This document shows positions 12,874 through 26,899 of a stretch of DNA of 64,000 bases, in pieces. This DNA is from Diphasiastrum complanatum (lineage: Eukaryota > Streptophyta > Lycopodiopsida > Lycopodiales > Lycopodiaceae). Location: assembly GCA_029204225.1 (NCBI GenBank), contig CM055096.1, positions 73,352,919 through 73,416,918 on the forward strand. Reading direction: 5' to 3'. Within the stretch, counting starts at the first letter, position 1; each line of letters begins with the position of its first letter. Position numbers and translations under genes: made by a program. A model generated the notes under the pieces. The model saw nothing but the letters and a program-made list of their open reading frames with translations. It searched no databases and was not told where the DNA came from.

Positions 12874-13450
12874 CTAAGTCACCGGCCTGTGGTGACCTTT
12901 CAAACAGAAATGTGAATAAAGTTGTTAATGATGTTTCTAAGGCTTAGAGTCACATGCTGCTTGGGTATAGGGTACTGGGTCATTAATTCGGAGTGGCTTG
13001 ACTGACCTCCTAAAAAGTAAGAGAGTTGACTAGTCAACATGACACATGTCATATGCTCAATGGGACACTTGGTCTAGTGAATGAGTGACACATGTCTGGG
13101 TTGACAGGTCAAACATGACATGTGTCACATGCCCACTGGGACATTTGGTCCAATGGATGAGTGACACATGTCAGCCTACTCAGGGTACCGCCAAGTGGGA
13201 AGTGTCGACTGTGCATGGAGTTGGCCATGTGTCGAGATTTAGGAAGGGTCAGGGTTAAGGGGTGCTTGAGGATTTTGGATAAATGAGCCTAGAGAGAGGC
13301 ATTCCGGATCATAATCTATGTAGCAAAGGCTGGGAGGAGACAAGGCAGCCAGTTCCATCTTGTGTTAAAAGTAATTTGATGCTTGTATGTGCAAGAAATT
13401 AGCAAGGTTTGAAGAGAAGATCAGAGAGAGAGAGAGTCTGACAGATTCCA
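12874..13450 (+). repeat. Putative Gypsy-1 3' LTR with internal direct repeats
   Basis: Non-coding region following the polypurine tract. It contains GTCACC-GGCCTGT-GGTGAC, a short inverted repeat at its start. Two imperfect direct repeats of about 75 bp follow (about 13025-13099 and 13100-13175), each with a GACACATGTC-type palindrome and 'ATGAGTGACACATGTC'. No second LTR copy is available to fix the ends. Confidence 0.5.
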
Positions 13451-14326
<876 letters not shown>

Positions 14327-14466
14327 AATATGAGGGGACGACCAACAATACGGTAAACTTTTTTAAATATCACCATCACTTTTGATCCTATAAATGGTGC
14401 GGTACTCCTCTCTAAATACAACAAAAGAAGAGATTTACCTTTCCGTTGTTTAAAATACATACACTT
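14327..14466 (+). pseudogene. Penelope-like RT C-terminal fragment
   Basis: A short piece reading, with one frameshift, NNTVNF then NITITFDPINGAVLLSKY and KRRDLPFRCLKYIHF. This matches the post-catalytic part of RT in copy B (about 19710-19840) and copy D (about 31795-31915). It is joined out of order to the leader, so it marks a complex or tandem insertion. Confidence 0.7.
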
Positions 14467-14866
14467 TGTTAGCTATTGCCATGCCCCGAGGTGTCGATGC
14501 AGAACCTCTCCGCTCAAAAGGGCTTCCAGCAGAGATCTAGTTGAGAGTCGAGTCTGAGAGCACGAGCATTATTAGTGCTAGATAGAGATGTATATTTTGT
14601 GAGCCCCATGGTAATTCCCGGAAGATGGAAAACCATGTGGGAGCTAGTGACTTAGACTTTCTCAACTTAAGTTATGTTTTTTAATAAAGAGACCTCCTAT
14701 TATCATGTAAGAGGTGGAACCCAAATCTTTATAGAATGGGGTTCACTCAATTGTAAGAGGTGGAATCCAAATCATGTTAGAATTGGATTCACAAGCTCGT
14801 GGGTATACATAGAGGCCTCCTCCACGATTTTCCAAGCATGTGATATTGTATTGAAATGTTGTTGAA
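14467..14866. other. Unassigned part of the array
   Basis: No homology within the window that I can see, and no supported gene. It sits between an RT fragment and the N-terminal coding region of copy A. Confidence 0.4.
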
Positions 14867-16158
14867 TTGAAATTTGAATATCTCTCCATTGCATTTCCAT
14901 CTATATTCTATATTGAAACTGATCGTGCTACTTGTAATGCCGTTGGGTCCGAGGATAAAGTGCTCTGCATTATTGATCTCTTAGATACCTTACATTGGGT
15001 TAAAATTTATATGGATTTTGGAAAAAAAACCATATTGACTTTGCTGCTAATTTAGCCAGTCTTGCTAATAAGTATGAGGATGAAGAGAGATTTTTTGACC
15101 AAAATATTAGAAAAGTCTTTTCTTGTCTTGAAAAAAAAATGTCTCCTTGTCCACCGAACCTACTCCTACCATTCCTGATACACCCCTTTCTCCACACTCT
15201 CTTGTCTTTTTAGATGAGTTGGATGAAGATAGCACTTCACAACTTGAAATCTTTCACAAGACATTTGTGACATCGGAGACTAATCTCCCTTTGAGTTCTG
15301 CCAAGCTAAAAACTGCCAGATTCCAATGGTCCCTAGTCGTACTATTGAGTTAAAATATACTCGCACTGCTTTTTAACTTTGGAGCTTACCCAATGTGAAC
15401 TTTCTTGCTCCCATACCAATTGAACTCTAGATATTACTTGCACATTTGACTACAAAAGAGGTACAAACTTGCAAGCTTGCTGTCTTGAACAAGAATACCT
15501 CACTTGAGACACCCGTCGCCTTTGACAATATTATTCGCATGAACTTGTTTGGACCTTCTCGTTGCCCTTCCGAGCAAACCTGGGCTCGAATTCATGGACA
15601 CTTTGACACCAGTTTCAGTAGAATGAATATGCACCAAGCTGGAACTGGAATAGACCTTTCTTCAAATGTAGATGTGGGGACAAGTGCAAGAATAACTCCT
15701 CTATTGTCTGGTTTGATCATGGCGTCTGATTCATGATGAACAATCTGAGTAAATTCTTCTCTGGGGCATCCTTCCAAAATCAGATGAACACCTTCTTCCT
15801 TTGGCTACACAAGCCCACTAGAGATGTTGTCAAGTCACACCTCACTTTTTTCTTTATATGCCAACACATGATTGATGCATCTATAGAGCTTGCTGCGAAC
15901 CCTTCTGCCAAACTCCTTGCCAACCTAGGAGATGTCGAAAACATCAGAGAGATTGAATGCCTCTTCAAAAGACCAAGTTTTTCTACTCTCCAAGATAAAT
16001 TCTTCCAAAACTCAAATAAAAGACCTGGTTCTTTCAACCTAAACAATCCAAGTTCGGTGGTTTCTGGACAGAATATGGGAAAAAGAAAGAAGTGTACAGG
16101 ATACAGAGGAAAGGACAAAGCAGTGGTACAAAAGAAGACTTATCGATTAAAAGACTGA
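14867..16158 (+). pseudogene. Penelope-like copy A: N-terminal region
   Basis: Frames 14867-15055, 15147-15353, 15446-15736 and 15733-16158 together read a protein N-terminus shared with copies B and D. Shared blocks are DRATCNAVGSEDKVLCIIDLL, LDELDEDSTSQLE, TWARIHGHFDT, a Cys-rich FKCRCG.KCKN (about 15660-15690, frameshifted here), then NTFFLWLHKPTRDVVKSH and ENIREIECLFKRPSF. The end is basic (GKRKKCTGYRGKDKAVVQKK). I see no GIY-YIG endonuclease signature. Function of this region is unknown. It presumably contributes nucleic-acid binding or target recognition, which is inference only. Confidence 0.6.
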
Positions 16159-16187
16159 ACTTTTATAGGGATTGACTAGCTCGCAGG

Positions 16188-17368
16188 ATGACGAGGGATA
16201 GAAGAATTCTTACTAGGAATGCGGTGGATCGACTTCAGCTCAGCACGTGCAAGGACAAGGCAAAGATCTTTTTACATTTATGCTACTGTAATACGATGTT
16301 TGAGACCATTCATGTGAGACACTTTTACACTCACATTTTATTACAGATCTTGGCCTTATACACGAGTCCTTTCATGATATTGTGTTTGCTTGCTCATACA
16401 TGCTTACCATCAAAAGTGAATGGTTTTTTTTGTTCGATGTTTTCTACAATTTTGATATTGAAAATCTACCTTCATGTTCTTGCTCTTCTCTGAAACGTTT
16501 CAAAAATAGCATTTCGAAAAAATTTGATCATGTGCTTACAACAGACTGCAATATTATTAGAAGTAAGTACCTCAAAAAATCCATAGAAAAATGTCTTAAT
16601 CATATCACTTTGAGACATACATGCATATACGGTGTTGCTAATGAACTATATGATGGTTGGATCAAGCTTATGAGACTTTTACCCATTTATGCAATGATGG
16701 ATGAAGATGCCAATTTTAAAACATGTTGATATATGTAGACTTGCCGCTATTGAGCTCTTAAAAGAAAGAAAATGGATTCAAGGGAATACCGTAACATTAC
16801 AAAAAATAATTGATGCCAACAATGAATGTCAATGGCTAATCAAACATCTATATATCAATGGTGTTGATAAAGCACAACATAATCTATGCTTCATTTGTAT
16901 TCATCTTGTCAGAAGGCTTGTAATTGAAAGGCTTGATAGTCAAGACTTTGAACCTTTTCCTGACAAATCAAACAATTATGTTCAGTACTCTATAGAACAC
17001 ATAAAAGCAACTATGGGAAATATACTACCAATGAACTTCTCTATCTTTTATGCACTTTCAAAGCTCATAAAAATTCTTTCAGATGGATCACAAATGCCCA
17101 TGAGTGCTATTTTTCTGGACTCGCTATATTCTTGACAACGGTTCTTAGTATGCTGCACCCTTTCCTCATGGAGGGAGCAGGCCTTAAGGCAAAAACATAC
17201 AAGAGCTACCTAAATGGGGATACAACTTTACTTTGGCAATGTGACTCCTCTGTCGATTTCTATCTCAATATACCCAAGGACATTTACTGCATTAAAGCCA
17301 CGAACATCTCTAAATACTACGAAAATATACCCTTACAAGAAAAATTCAGTAGAATGGAATGCTATTGA
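16188..17368 (+). pseudogene. Penelope-like copy A: CxC linker and RT, 3' truncated
   Basis: Overlapping frames encode the segment before RT with SCSCSSLKRF (CxC, about 16470-16490) and DHVLTTDCNIIRSKYLKK. The RT fingers follow (LIKHLYINGVDKAQHN, RLDSQDFEPFP). Motif A is ATNISKYYENIPL, where the catalytic Asp of other copies (ATDISKCY in copy D) is Asn. The sequence then stops matching at about 17368 and runs into the N-terminal region of copy B, so motifs B and C are absent. At least three frame breaks. Confidence 0.75.
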
Positions 17369-18530
17369 CATGAAAACGATATGTGGTTGATTTGATGTAC
17401 ATCATGGATTGGATCAGTATTTATAAGGATTTTATTAAAAAGAAGAAAAACCCTTAGCATGATTGAAAAAATTTATATGGACCTCTCAAATTATGCTGAA
17501 CGAATTGTTGTTGAGGAAAAGTTCTGTAATACGCATATTTGGAAAGTATTTGCTTGCCTGGAAAAAGAAATTGGTGACTCCTCTATTGATACCCCTGTCC
17601 CTACTTCACCTCACTCTCTGACTTTTACCGAAGACCTTGATGAAGATAGTGCTTCTCAGTTAGAGTCTTTCTCACAAGAAATCTGTGATGTGGGAAATCA
17701 ATCTGCCTTTGAATTTTGTCAAGCCAATAGTGCCAAGTACCATTGGTACCAAGCTTTCCCTTTGTCAACTTCCTAGCACCTATCTCTATTGAGCTCTGGA
17801 TCGCTCTCGCTCATCTCACTGATGTAGAACTCCAAGCATGCAAGCTTGCTACTTTGCATAAGAATCCTTCTTTTGATACTCCTATTGCTTTTGATATTGT
17901 TATCAAGATGAGCAGATTTGAACCTTCAAGATGTCCTTCTGAGCAAACCTAGGCTAGAACTAGAGGCCATTTTGGCACTGGCTTTAACAGAATGAACCTT
18001 CATCAAGCTAGAATCTAGAACTGGAAAAGACTCTTCTTTAAGTGCAGATGCGATGATAAATGCAAAAACAATTCTTCTATCATATGGTTTGATCACTCTA
18101 TCTAGTATATAATGAATAATCTTTCCATTTTCTTTCCTAGTGTGTCTCTGCAAAATCAGCTCAATGCCTTCTTCCTTTGGTTGCATAAACCTGCTAGAGA
18201 GGTTGTCAAGTCCCACCTTGTCTTTCCGTATATCCGACAATACATGATTGATGTTGTCATTGAACTTTCCATAAACCCTACTGCTAAGCTCCTTGCAGTA
18301 CACCCCTTCCTGATGCTGAAAACGTTCAAGAAATTGAACGTCTTTTGAAAAAGCCTAGCTTCTCTACCTTGCAAGACAAAGACTTCCAGAATACTAGCAA
18401 AAAAAATGGATTCCTTCAATCTGAACAATCCAAGCTCAGTCATATCAAGCAGTGGCAATAACAGGAAGAGGAAGTACTTTCCAAACAAAGGCTCCTATCA
18501 GAAAGCTGAACTTTTACCGTGATTGATCCA
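17369..18530 (+). pseudogene. Penelope-like copy B: N-terminal region, 5' truncated
   Basis: Frames 17459-17776, 17743-17952 and 18112-18348 read LDEDSASQLESFSQEICD, FDIVIKMSRFEPSRCPSEQT, the Cys-rich FFKCRCDDKCKN (about 18031-18065) and NAFFLWLHKPAREVVKSH. It starts inside the conserved region relative to copy D, immediately after the broken end of copy A. Stops at 17941-17961 and 18107 break it. Confidence 0.65.
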
Positions 18531-18594
18531 TGTGTAGGAAGACATAGAAGGAACAAGGATATCGGAGGTCAGCAATACTGGTAGACGATGACTA

Positions 18595-20099
18595 GTGGTT
18601 AGAAGAGACATAGAGAAGTTTTTTCTGCATTTACGTTATTATAACAGATGCTTTGAGAGGATCGATGTTAAACAATTATATGCTGAAACCTTACTTCAGA
18701 TTTTTGGTCATATTGATGAGACTTTTGAGCTTATCGTGTTTGGTTGGTCTTACTTTCCACATTTGAAGCATGAATGGTATAAACCCTTTCAAGTTTTTTG
18801 TGATTTTGATGTTGACAACATTCCACCTTGTACTTGCGCTTACAACAAACGTTTTAAAGAGTTCATTTCTAAAATTTTTGGGCATGTTGTCTCGATGGAT
18901 ACTGGAATTATTAGAAGCAAAATTTTAAAGAATGACTTGAATGAAGGACTTAATCACATCCCATTGCGCCAGTCTAATATAAATGAGGTATCTTTAGAAC
19001 TTTATCGTGGATGTTTTGAATTGGCAAGTTTTTTACCTACTTATCAAAATATTGATCATGAGACTGTTATGGAACATGCCTTGATTTGCAAAGATGCTGT
19101 AACGAACTTTTTGAAAAATACCAAGTGGGTACATGGAAAAAGGTTATGATCAACAAACTTACAAATGCCATTGATGAATGTAATTGGATTACTACCAATC
19201 TATATGTCAATGGTGTGGATGATAGAAGGATGATAAGGTATGCATTCAACTCTTGTAAAAACAAAAAACTTGCCTATGAGTGGAAATCAAGCCTTAAGCA
19301 ATTTGACTGGAAATGGGTTACTAATCAAACTGATAATTGGACTGTGATAGACATAGAACCTCTTTGCCAATATAATGATATATTGATTGACAATTGCATA
19401 GTAAGATTAGAAAACATGACTTGGAAACAGGTTTGTGATATTCCTATGGGTTTTGTTAGTTCCCCTACATGGTGTAACTGGTATCTGTCATTCTTTGAAT
19501 TATATTTTATGAAAAGACTTGCCAGAATTGGAAAGGTGAAATACCTACGTGCCTTCGAGCATACTTTTCGTTATATTGATGATACTTGTTTCATAAACAA
19601 CACAGATGCCCTTATATTTCTAGACAAGGAGCAACCTCGTGCTGATGATAATGCCTTAAGGTTCTATCCCTTGGAGCACCTCACCATAGAAAATGAAGAT
19701 GCTTCGGATAACACGGTTAATTTTTTGAATATTACCACTACCTTTGATTCTTTATCACGTAAGTTTCATATGAAAAAATTTGACAAGAGAAGGGAACTTC
19801 CGTTTTTGTTTTTCCAATATATACACTTAACTGCCAATAGGCCGATTATGAACTCGTATAAAGTTATTGTCGCTCAAATTATTGCCGTCATGTACTGTTG
19901 TAACGAACATGATACATTCAAGGATGAGGTCGGAAACATTGTTCTTGCTTTTCAACATAATGGCTTCATGAGAGGAAGATTGTATGAGATTATAAACAAC
20001 CTGTTCCTACACAATTTGTTCCATGGGCTCAAGTTTCCTTTACCAAAAATGCTAAATTTCTTTTGGTGGGTAGTTAGCACTCCATCTCAGGGGTGCTAA
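18595..20099 (+). CDS. Penelope-like copy B: CxC linker and reverse transcriptase
   Basis: Two overlapping frames, 18595-19149 and 19086-20099 (337 codons), separated by one frameshift. The first has IPPCTCAYNKRF (CxC) and GHVVSMDTGIIRSKILK. The second has NWITTNLYVNGVDD, motif B IPMGFVSSPTWCNWYLSFFE (residues 119-138) and motif C FRYIDDTCFI, with YIDD at residues 163-166. About 130 residues expected between KNKKLAYE and WKSSLKQFD, including motif A, are deleted near 19280, so it should be inactive despite the open frame. The stop codon (20097-20099) falls inside the 3' hairpin. RT of this kind would copy element RNA at a nicked or exposed target. Confidence 0.75.
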
Positions 20100-20105
20100 C
20101 TACCC
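20068..20105 (+). other. Conserved 3' hairpin of the Penelope-like element (copy B)
   Basis: Arms 20068-20083 and 20090-20105 pair over 16 bp with one G-U and a 6-nt loop. The corresponding hairpin in copy D (32152-32189) keeps the pairing with different bases. It lies about 35 bp before the (CT)n tract and is followed by the conserved GGTTGGTGGG. Confidence 0.85.
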
Positions 20106-20136
20106 CATGAGAGACTTTGCTAGCGGTTTGGTTGGT

Positions 20137-20264
<128 letters not shown>

Positions 20265-20524
20265 GGGCTCTGTTACATACATATATCACTTTATTCGCTT
20301 CACAAGCCTCTACGGAATGCAAATGTCGCCTTATTTACTAGTGGGGGTGAAAAAAATGCCTTACTATGATAAAAGACCCCACATATTAGAAAAAGTTTTT
20401 TTTATTTAAAATTGGTGGGGAAGTTGTGAATCTTTTCAATGGCCAGGATCTGTGCACATTATGAACAGTCAATTTAACGGTGAGCAACAATTTGCACTTA
20501 GTACACCTAAGTGTCCTCTGGTTC

Positions 20525-20530
20525 TATAAA
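20525..20530 (+). promoter_or_regulatory. TATA box in leader 2
   Basis: TATAAA in TTCTATAAAGAGGAAAA, about 46 bp before a (CT)n tract. It occupies the same relative position as TATAAA boxes at 14073 and 22953. Confidence 0.55.
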
Positions 20531-20574
20531 GAGGAAAATCACAAAACCCTATTCACTTTCACTCATACTTTCTT

Positions 20575-20680
<106 letters not shown>

Positions 20681-22528
20681 CCTCCTTTAGTCCTGCTCTC
20701 TTGGTGATTTACTTTACGATGATTGCAATTGAAGAGTATAACTCGTGAATGCTACTGGAAGAGCAATCGTGTGAATGATACTGCAAACTAAGGTAAGAAT
20801 GATGTGAGGAATGATAGCTCGCTGATAATGAAGGTTGTATGTTGTGCTTTATGATTAGGAATGGATGCTTACAACTTGCTGTGATTATCATTGTGTAGTA
20901 GGAAGTTTTGGCTTGCAAAACTGTGATTCAATACTCTTGCAATCAAGCACTTCCTCAAGGAGCAGTAGTGGACATTTTTACAGGTATTTTCTCTACCTCT
21001 GTTGATCTATGGTTGGCATTGGATAGCGATCCAACTGTTGGCAACAAATATCACTTGTTATGATTATTGAATAATCGCTGGTCAGCGCTCTTTCTGTAGC
21101 GGAACTGGCCGCTGGCCAGGGCTAGTTTTTTCCTAAAACATTCAATATGCTACAGCGATTAAGCAAGGCCTTGCATGCATGTATAACTCCACGCATTTTG
21201 CAGTATGGAATGATAACAAAAGTGCGATGGACCGTTGTCTTTCCATATAGCTTCCAATGATACCAATGATGATTGCTTATATGTGGTTGATAAGAGTACT
21301 CTTGCTATACTCCATTGACTGTAACTTGCTATAATTGGTTGCTCTGGTAGAATGATAGAAACTATGATGGTAGCTGCCTCTGATAAAAAGTATAATGGCT
21401 TCTAAAGAATGTTGCATGAAGAAAGCTTGGCTTGATAGTTTCTTCCTGAGAAGACGTGTGCACAAAATATGATAATCTGTATACTGTGGATATTGTGGGG
21501 AAGGAAATGCTCTTGAAAAGTTAATGATCTGCAGGAAAATGATGGATTAACTATTGATAAAGACTATGAGGTTGGTAGAAGTACTCTTTGCTTAACACAA
21601 TACTTTCGGTTTGAATCTTCTAGCACGTAGGTGATTTGTTAAAACAGCTGAAGATGGATAGTTCGCAAGAGAGGACTTCGTCTATCATTCAGGTACGATG
21701 CTATACGGAACTTCACCTATACGATGGGTAGCCTTACTCGTTACTACGAGAAATCTTATCCATGCATGATAATATTGCAAATGCTTCCTTTAATGGTAGT
21801 AACTAATAATTCTAGAAAAGTCTAATCTTATGTACGTTAAAATAGACATAAGCTTGTGGTTTTTTTTAAGTAAAATTCTCTTGCATCCTGTTTCCCATTA
21901 TTATATGTAAAGTCAGGTACTCATATAGGGCTTGGCCATGGTACACTTGAATGGCATGGATTTCCCAAGTTTTTCGGTGCTTGGACTCCTGAAAAACGGT
22001 TACGGGATATCCATGGGGGCTAGCATAGCACGGAGGTGCTCTGGTACCTAGCATTGTGACCATAGTCATGTCTCTGTCCATCAGTATAGTGAACGATAGT
22101 TGCTTACATGTAAAATATAAATGTGAACCTAATACATTTCTTTTGTTCTTGTACTGATCAGTATGGCTTGTGCCTTGATACGGCTTCGTTAAAGGGCGAA
22201 TGTATTGCTTAGTAATGAAGTAAATGATTGGGAAGATTGGACGTACTTTTTATAAATGCAATTTAGCTGATAAAGTAGTGAATCTTGTTTCGGACATGGA
22301 TAACAACTGATGCTCAGCTATGACACCTGTCTTCCTCACGCGACTAACTTGTGCGGTTTTGTTGTGTGGGATCGTGGCAGGTAACAGCTAGGTGTCTTAA
22401 AACTTGCTTCGCTTTATGGTACTATGTATTGTTAAACCTTATACAACTATATTTTTACCTTTTATGCTATGATTTGAAGGTTTCAAAGGGTTTGGCCTTG
22501 ACTTGTCAAGAGGTACATGAAATCTTGT

Positions 22529-24106
<1,578 letters not shown>

Positions 24107-24927
24107 CTCTATGCACCCTTGAGGTGTGAATCCGACTATCCTTTGGTCGGAATAGTATCAAAACCTTTATCTTACTTGGATTCATAAGCTAACAGGACCT
24201 TTTTTGATTTGTCTAGTCCTCAGGATGGTATCAGGAGGCAGTAAACCTGGGTTATGGGGAGCCCCTTCCTCCCCCTAATTTATTTCTTCATACCTTGATT
24301 ATTTGCATGAAAAAAGCTGTCATGTTGCATAGTTTTATTAATGGAATGGATCATGCTACTTGTAACGCTACTGGAGTTGAGGATAGGGTACTTTGTATCG
24401 TCGACCTATTGGACACATTACATTGGGTTAAACTGTATATGGATTACGATAAAACCAAGATTGATCCCATGGATGTCATTGAAAGCTATGCTACTGAATT
24501 AGTCGGACTTGCTAAAAAATATTAAAGGGAAGAGAAATTTTATAATTCTTATATCAAAAAAATTTTTTCCTATCTTGAAAAAGAAAATGATGCTCTCTCA
24601 GCTAATCCCACTCCTACTATCACCAAGTTACTTCCACCTCCACATCCTCTCGTCTTTTTAGAAGATTTGGACGAGGATAGCGCCTCACAACTTGAAACTT
24701 TCTCCCAAGAAATCTGTGACGCTGATGATCAATCCACTTTTGAATTTTGCCAATCCAAAAATCGCCAAGTCCCCTTTGTCCCTTCACGCACTATTGAACT
24801 CAAGTCTGCCCATACTGCTTACAAGCTTTGGAGCTTACCCACTATTAATTTTCTTGCTCCACTACCTATTGATCTCTGGATTATTCTTGCACACTTTATT
24901 GACAAAGAAGTGCAAACTTGCAAACTT
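24107..24927 (+). pseudogene. Penelope-like copy D: N-terminal region (part 1)
   Basis: From about 24295 the frame reads MDHATCNATGVEDRVLCIVD, LDTLHWVKLYMDYDKTKIDP, a stop near 24523, then FLEDLDEDSASQLETFSQEI and NFLAPLPIDLWIILAHFI up to VQTCK, where Copia-2 is inserted. The first 190 bp carry no supported gene. The role of this domain is unknown. Confidence 0.65.
24923..24927. repeat. Copia-2 target-site duplication, left
   Basis: AACTT; the right copy is at 29395-29399. Confidence 0.93.
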
Positions 24928-25764
24928 TGTCAGAAATGGTGAACTCCTACAACTTTGTTGCAGCACGAACAAGACACGAAGGTCGAACAATTCGCGATAG
25001 TCAACATGACTTTGACTCGAAGCACAAACGAGAACAATTCGCAACAATCAACGTGTCTTTGACTCAAAGCACGAATGATTCGCAAATCAATCACAACTCG
25101 CAAACACAGCTCCAGGACCGCAAAGCCAAAAAAGGGATGCGAAACAAAAACTACGAAAAGAACGTAAGCAAACAGGAGATTACGAAACAGACAAAGGAAA
25201 ATCTTTCACGCTGCCAGCTGGCAGCTCAACGGGCTTCACGCCCAACTGAAACGAGTAGCAACGACACAGACTAACTAACTAGTTGATTAGCGTTAACTAG
25301 CAATGTGATTCTATGTTTAGCTATATTGTAAACTCCACATAGTGGAGGTATAGACGATCCTCTCTGGATCATAATAAAAAGAGTGAATACAAAGATCTGT
25401 AAGAGACAGAGAGAGACGTAGCGAATAGAGTAAGAAAGAAAAGATACCATAGCTGTGTATGAAAGTCTGCCAACGAATAGAACACAGTGAAAGAGTAGAA
25501 TGTCATTCCACCAACGAGCATGACACTGACGAATTCACTCTAAACTAAAACTGATAATTCAGTCACTCTATTTTTGTGCATCTTGTCTTGTGCTATATAT
25601 CATGATTGCTAGAATAGAATATGTTCTGTGATGCGTAGTCGAGTGTCTGGGATCCTGTAAGGGCTTCCGCACAAAAGAAAACTAAAAGACAAAAAATTGT
25701 TTGCGATAAAGAAGACGAAGTGAGGACGAACACGAATCAGTCCCACGCACGCACTCCTGCAACA
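24928..25764 (+). repeat. Copia-2 left LTR
   Basis: TGTCAG...AACA, 837 bp. An open frame of about 112 codons begins ATGGTGAACTCC a few bases inside the LTR and continues the pol frame when present in the 3' LTR. Contains TTCGCGA motifs. Confidence 0.95.
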
Positions 25765-25776
25765 TGGTATCAGAGC
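25765..25776 (+). promoter_or_regulatory. Primer-binding site (initiator tRNA-Met)
   Basis: TGGTATCAGAGC directly after the left LTR. Confidence 0.95.
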
Positions 25777-25783
25777 CACCAGG

Positions 25784-26660
25784 TTGTCACTCTGGTATCC
25801 CAGCAGTGATTCTTCCAAACATGCAAAAAGAGGAGACGAATCTTTCACGATACTCGACGAAGCTTTGACAAGCTACTCCGGACATGACTACGATGTGGTC
25901 ATCAATTCAGGAGCAACATCTCACATAACCTGCAACAAGAAGATCTTGATCAACTTTCGTGAACGAAAACGACAGAGCGGTGATTCTAGGCAATGGAAGC
26001 AGACATGATATCAAAGGCATCGGCTCTCTACAGCTACGAACATTGTCAGACCAAGCAGAGCTGTCAGGAGCACTCTATGTGCCCTCACTCAGAAAAGATT
26101 TGCTATCTGTCTCCAAGATGGCAGATCTAGGCATTCGAGTTTTGTTCGATGACAACACTTGCCGTATGATCAAGAAGATGACAAACAAGTTGCTGACGGT
26201 CGGATGCAGAGAAGGAAACCTCTACCAGGCCAAAATAATCAGCAACTCTGATAGCATATTAAATGCTTCAGAAAACGAAGATCAGCTCTGGCATAGGAGA
26301 TTGTATCATCTGAACATGCGGAGCCTGTACAACATGAGCACAAAGGACATTGTCACAGGTCTTAAAATATGAAGCCACGAGACTGAGTTCTGCGAAGCTT
26401 GTCAAAAAGACAAGCAACATCGAAATCCATTTACACACGAAGGAAGAAGAGCCAAGAAAGTTCTTGAGCTTGTCCACTCCAATGTGTGTGGACTGATGAA
26501 AACAAATTCGCTCTCAGGCTCAAAATATTTTCTAACATTCATAGATCATTACAGTCGAATGACCACGATCTACTACTTGAAGAAGAAATTCGAAGTATTT
26601 GATTCTTTCAAGAAGTTCGTGGCATTCGCGGAGCTACACACTTAAAAAAGGATACAGATC
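25784..26660 (+). pseudogene. Copia-2 protease and integrase N-terminal half
   Basis: Protease motif is VVINSGATSHI, where the catalytic Asp of DSGATSH is Asn. After a frameshift near 25980 come LSVSKMADLGIRVLFD, the zinc region WHRRLYHLN ... CEACQKDKQ (with a stop near 26372) and VHSNVCGLM, again with Asn at the first DDE position. A stop at about 26643 is followed by RSDNGGEY (26660s). No gag lies between the primer site and protease, which indicates an internal deletion. Confidence 0.85.
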
Positions 26661-26729
26661 CTTAGATCTGACAATGGAGGTGAATACAAAAGCACAGAAT
26701 TCTCAAGATTCTATGAAGAACAAGAGAGT

Positions 26730-26820
26730 GAAGATCTCATGGCCTCTTTCAAGCATAGATGTGAAGTTTGACGAGTCCACATTCCCTGGACTGAAAGACG
26801 AAAGAGGCCATGAGATCTTC
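26730..26820. repeat. Perfect 21-bp inverted repeat within Copia-2
   Basis: Arms 26730-26750 and 26800-26820 are exact reverse complements, separated by 49 bp. They sit where the integrase core loses its reading, between SDNGGEY and the RT linker. Confidence 0.95.
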
Positions 26821-26899
26821 CCACTGCTGCCTATTCAAGAGAGAGATCGAGGACAGTCATCAAATCTCAAAATGCAAGACCCCAGACTCCAGAGCAGCA

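Larger units (their letters stand above)
7870..13450 (+). mobile_element. Gypsy-1: chromodomain Ty3/Gypsy element, degenerate
   Basis: The order gag, protease, RT, RNase H, integrase, chromodomain (8314-12861), then a purine tract and a putative 3' LTR, is that of a Ty3/Gypsy chromovirus. The left side is separated from any 5' LTR by the Copia-1 insertion. I did not find a convincing 5' LTR or primer site in 1-1600. At least six frame breaks are present. The right boundary is uncertain because repeat X and a (CT)n tract follow. Confidence 0.85.
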
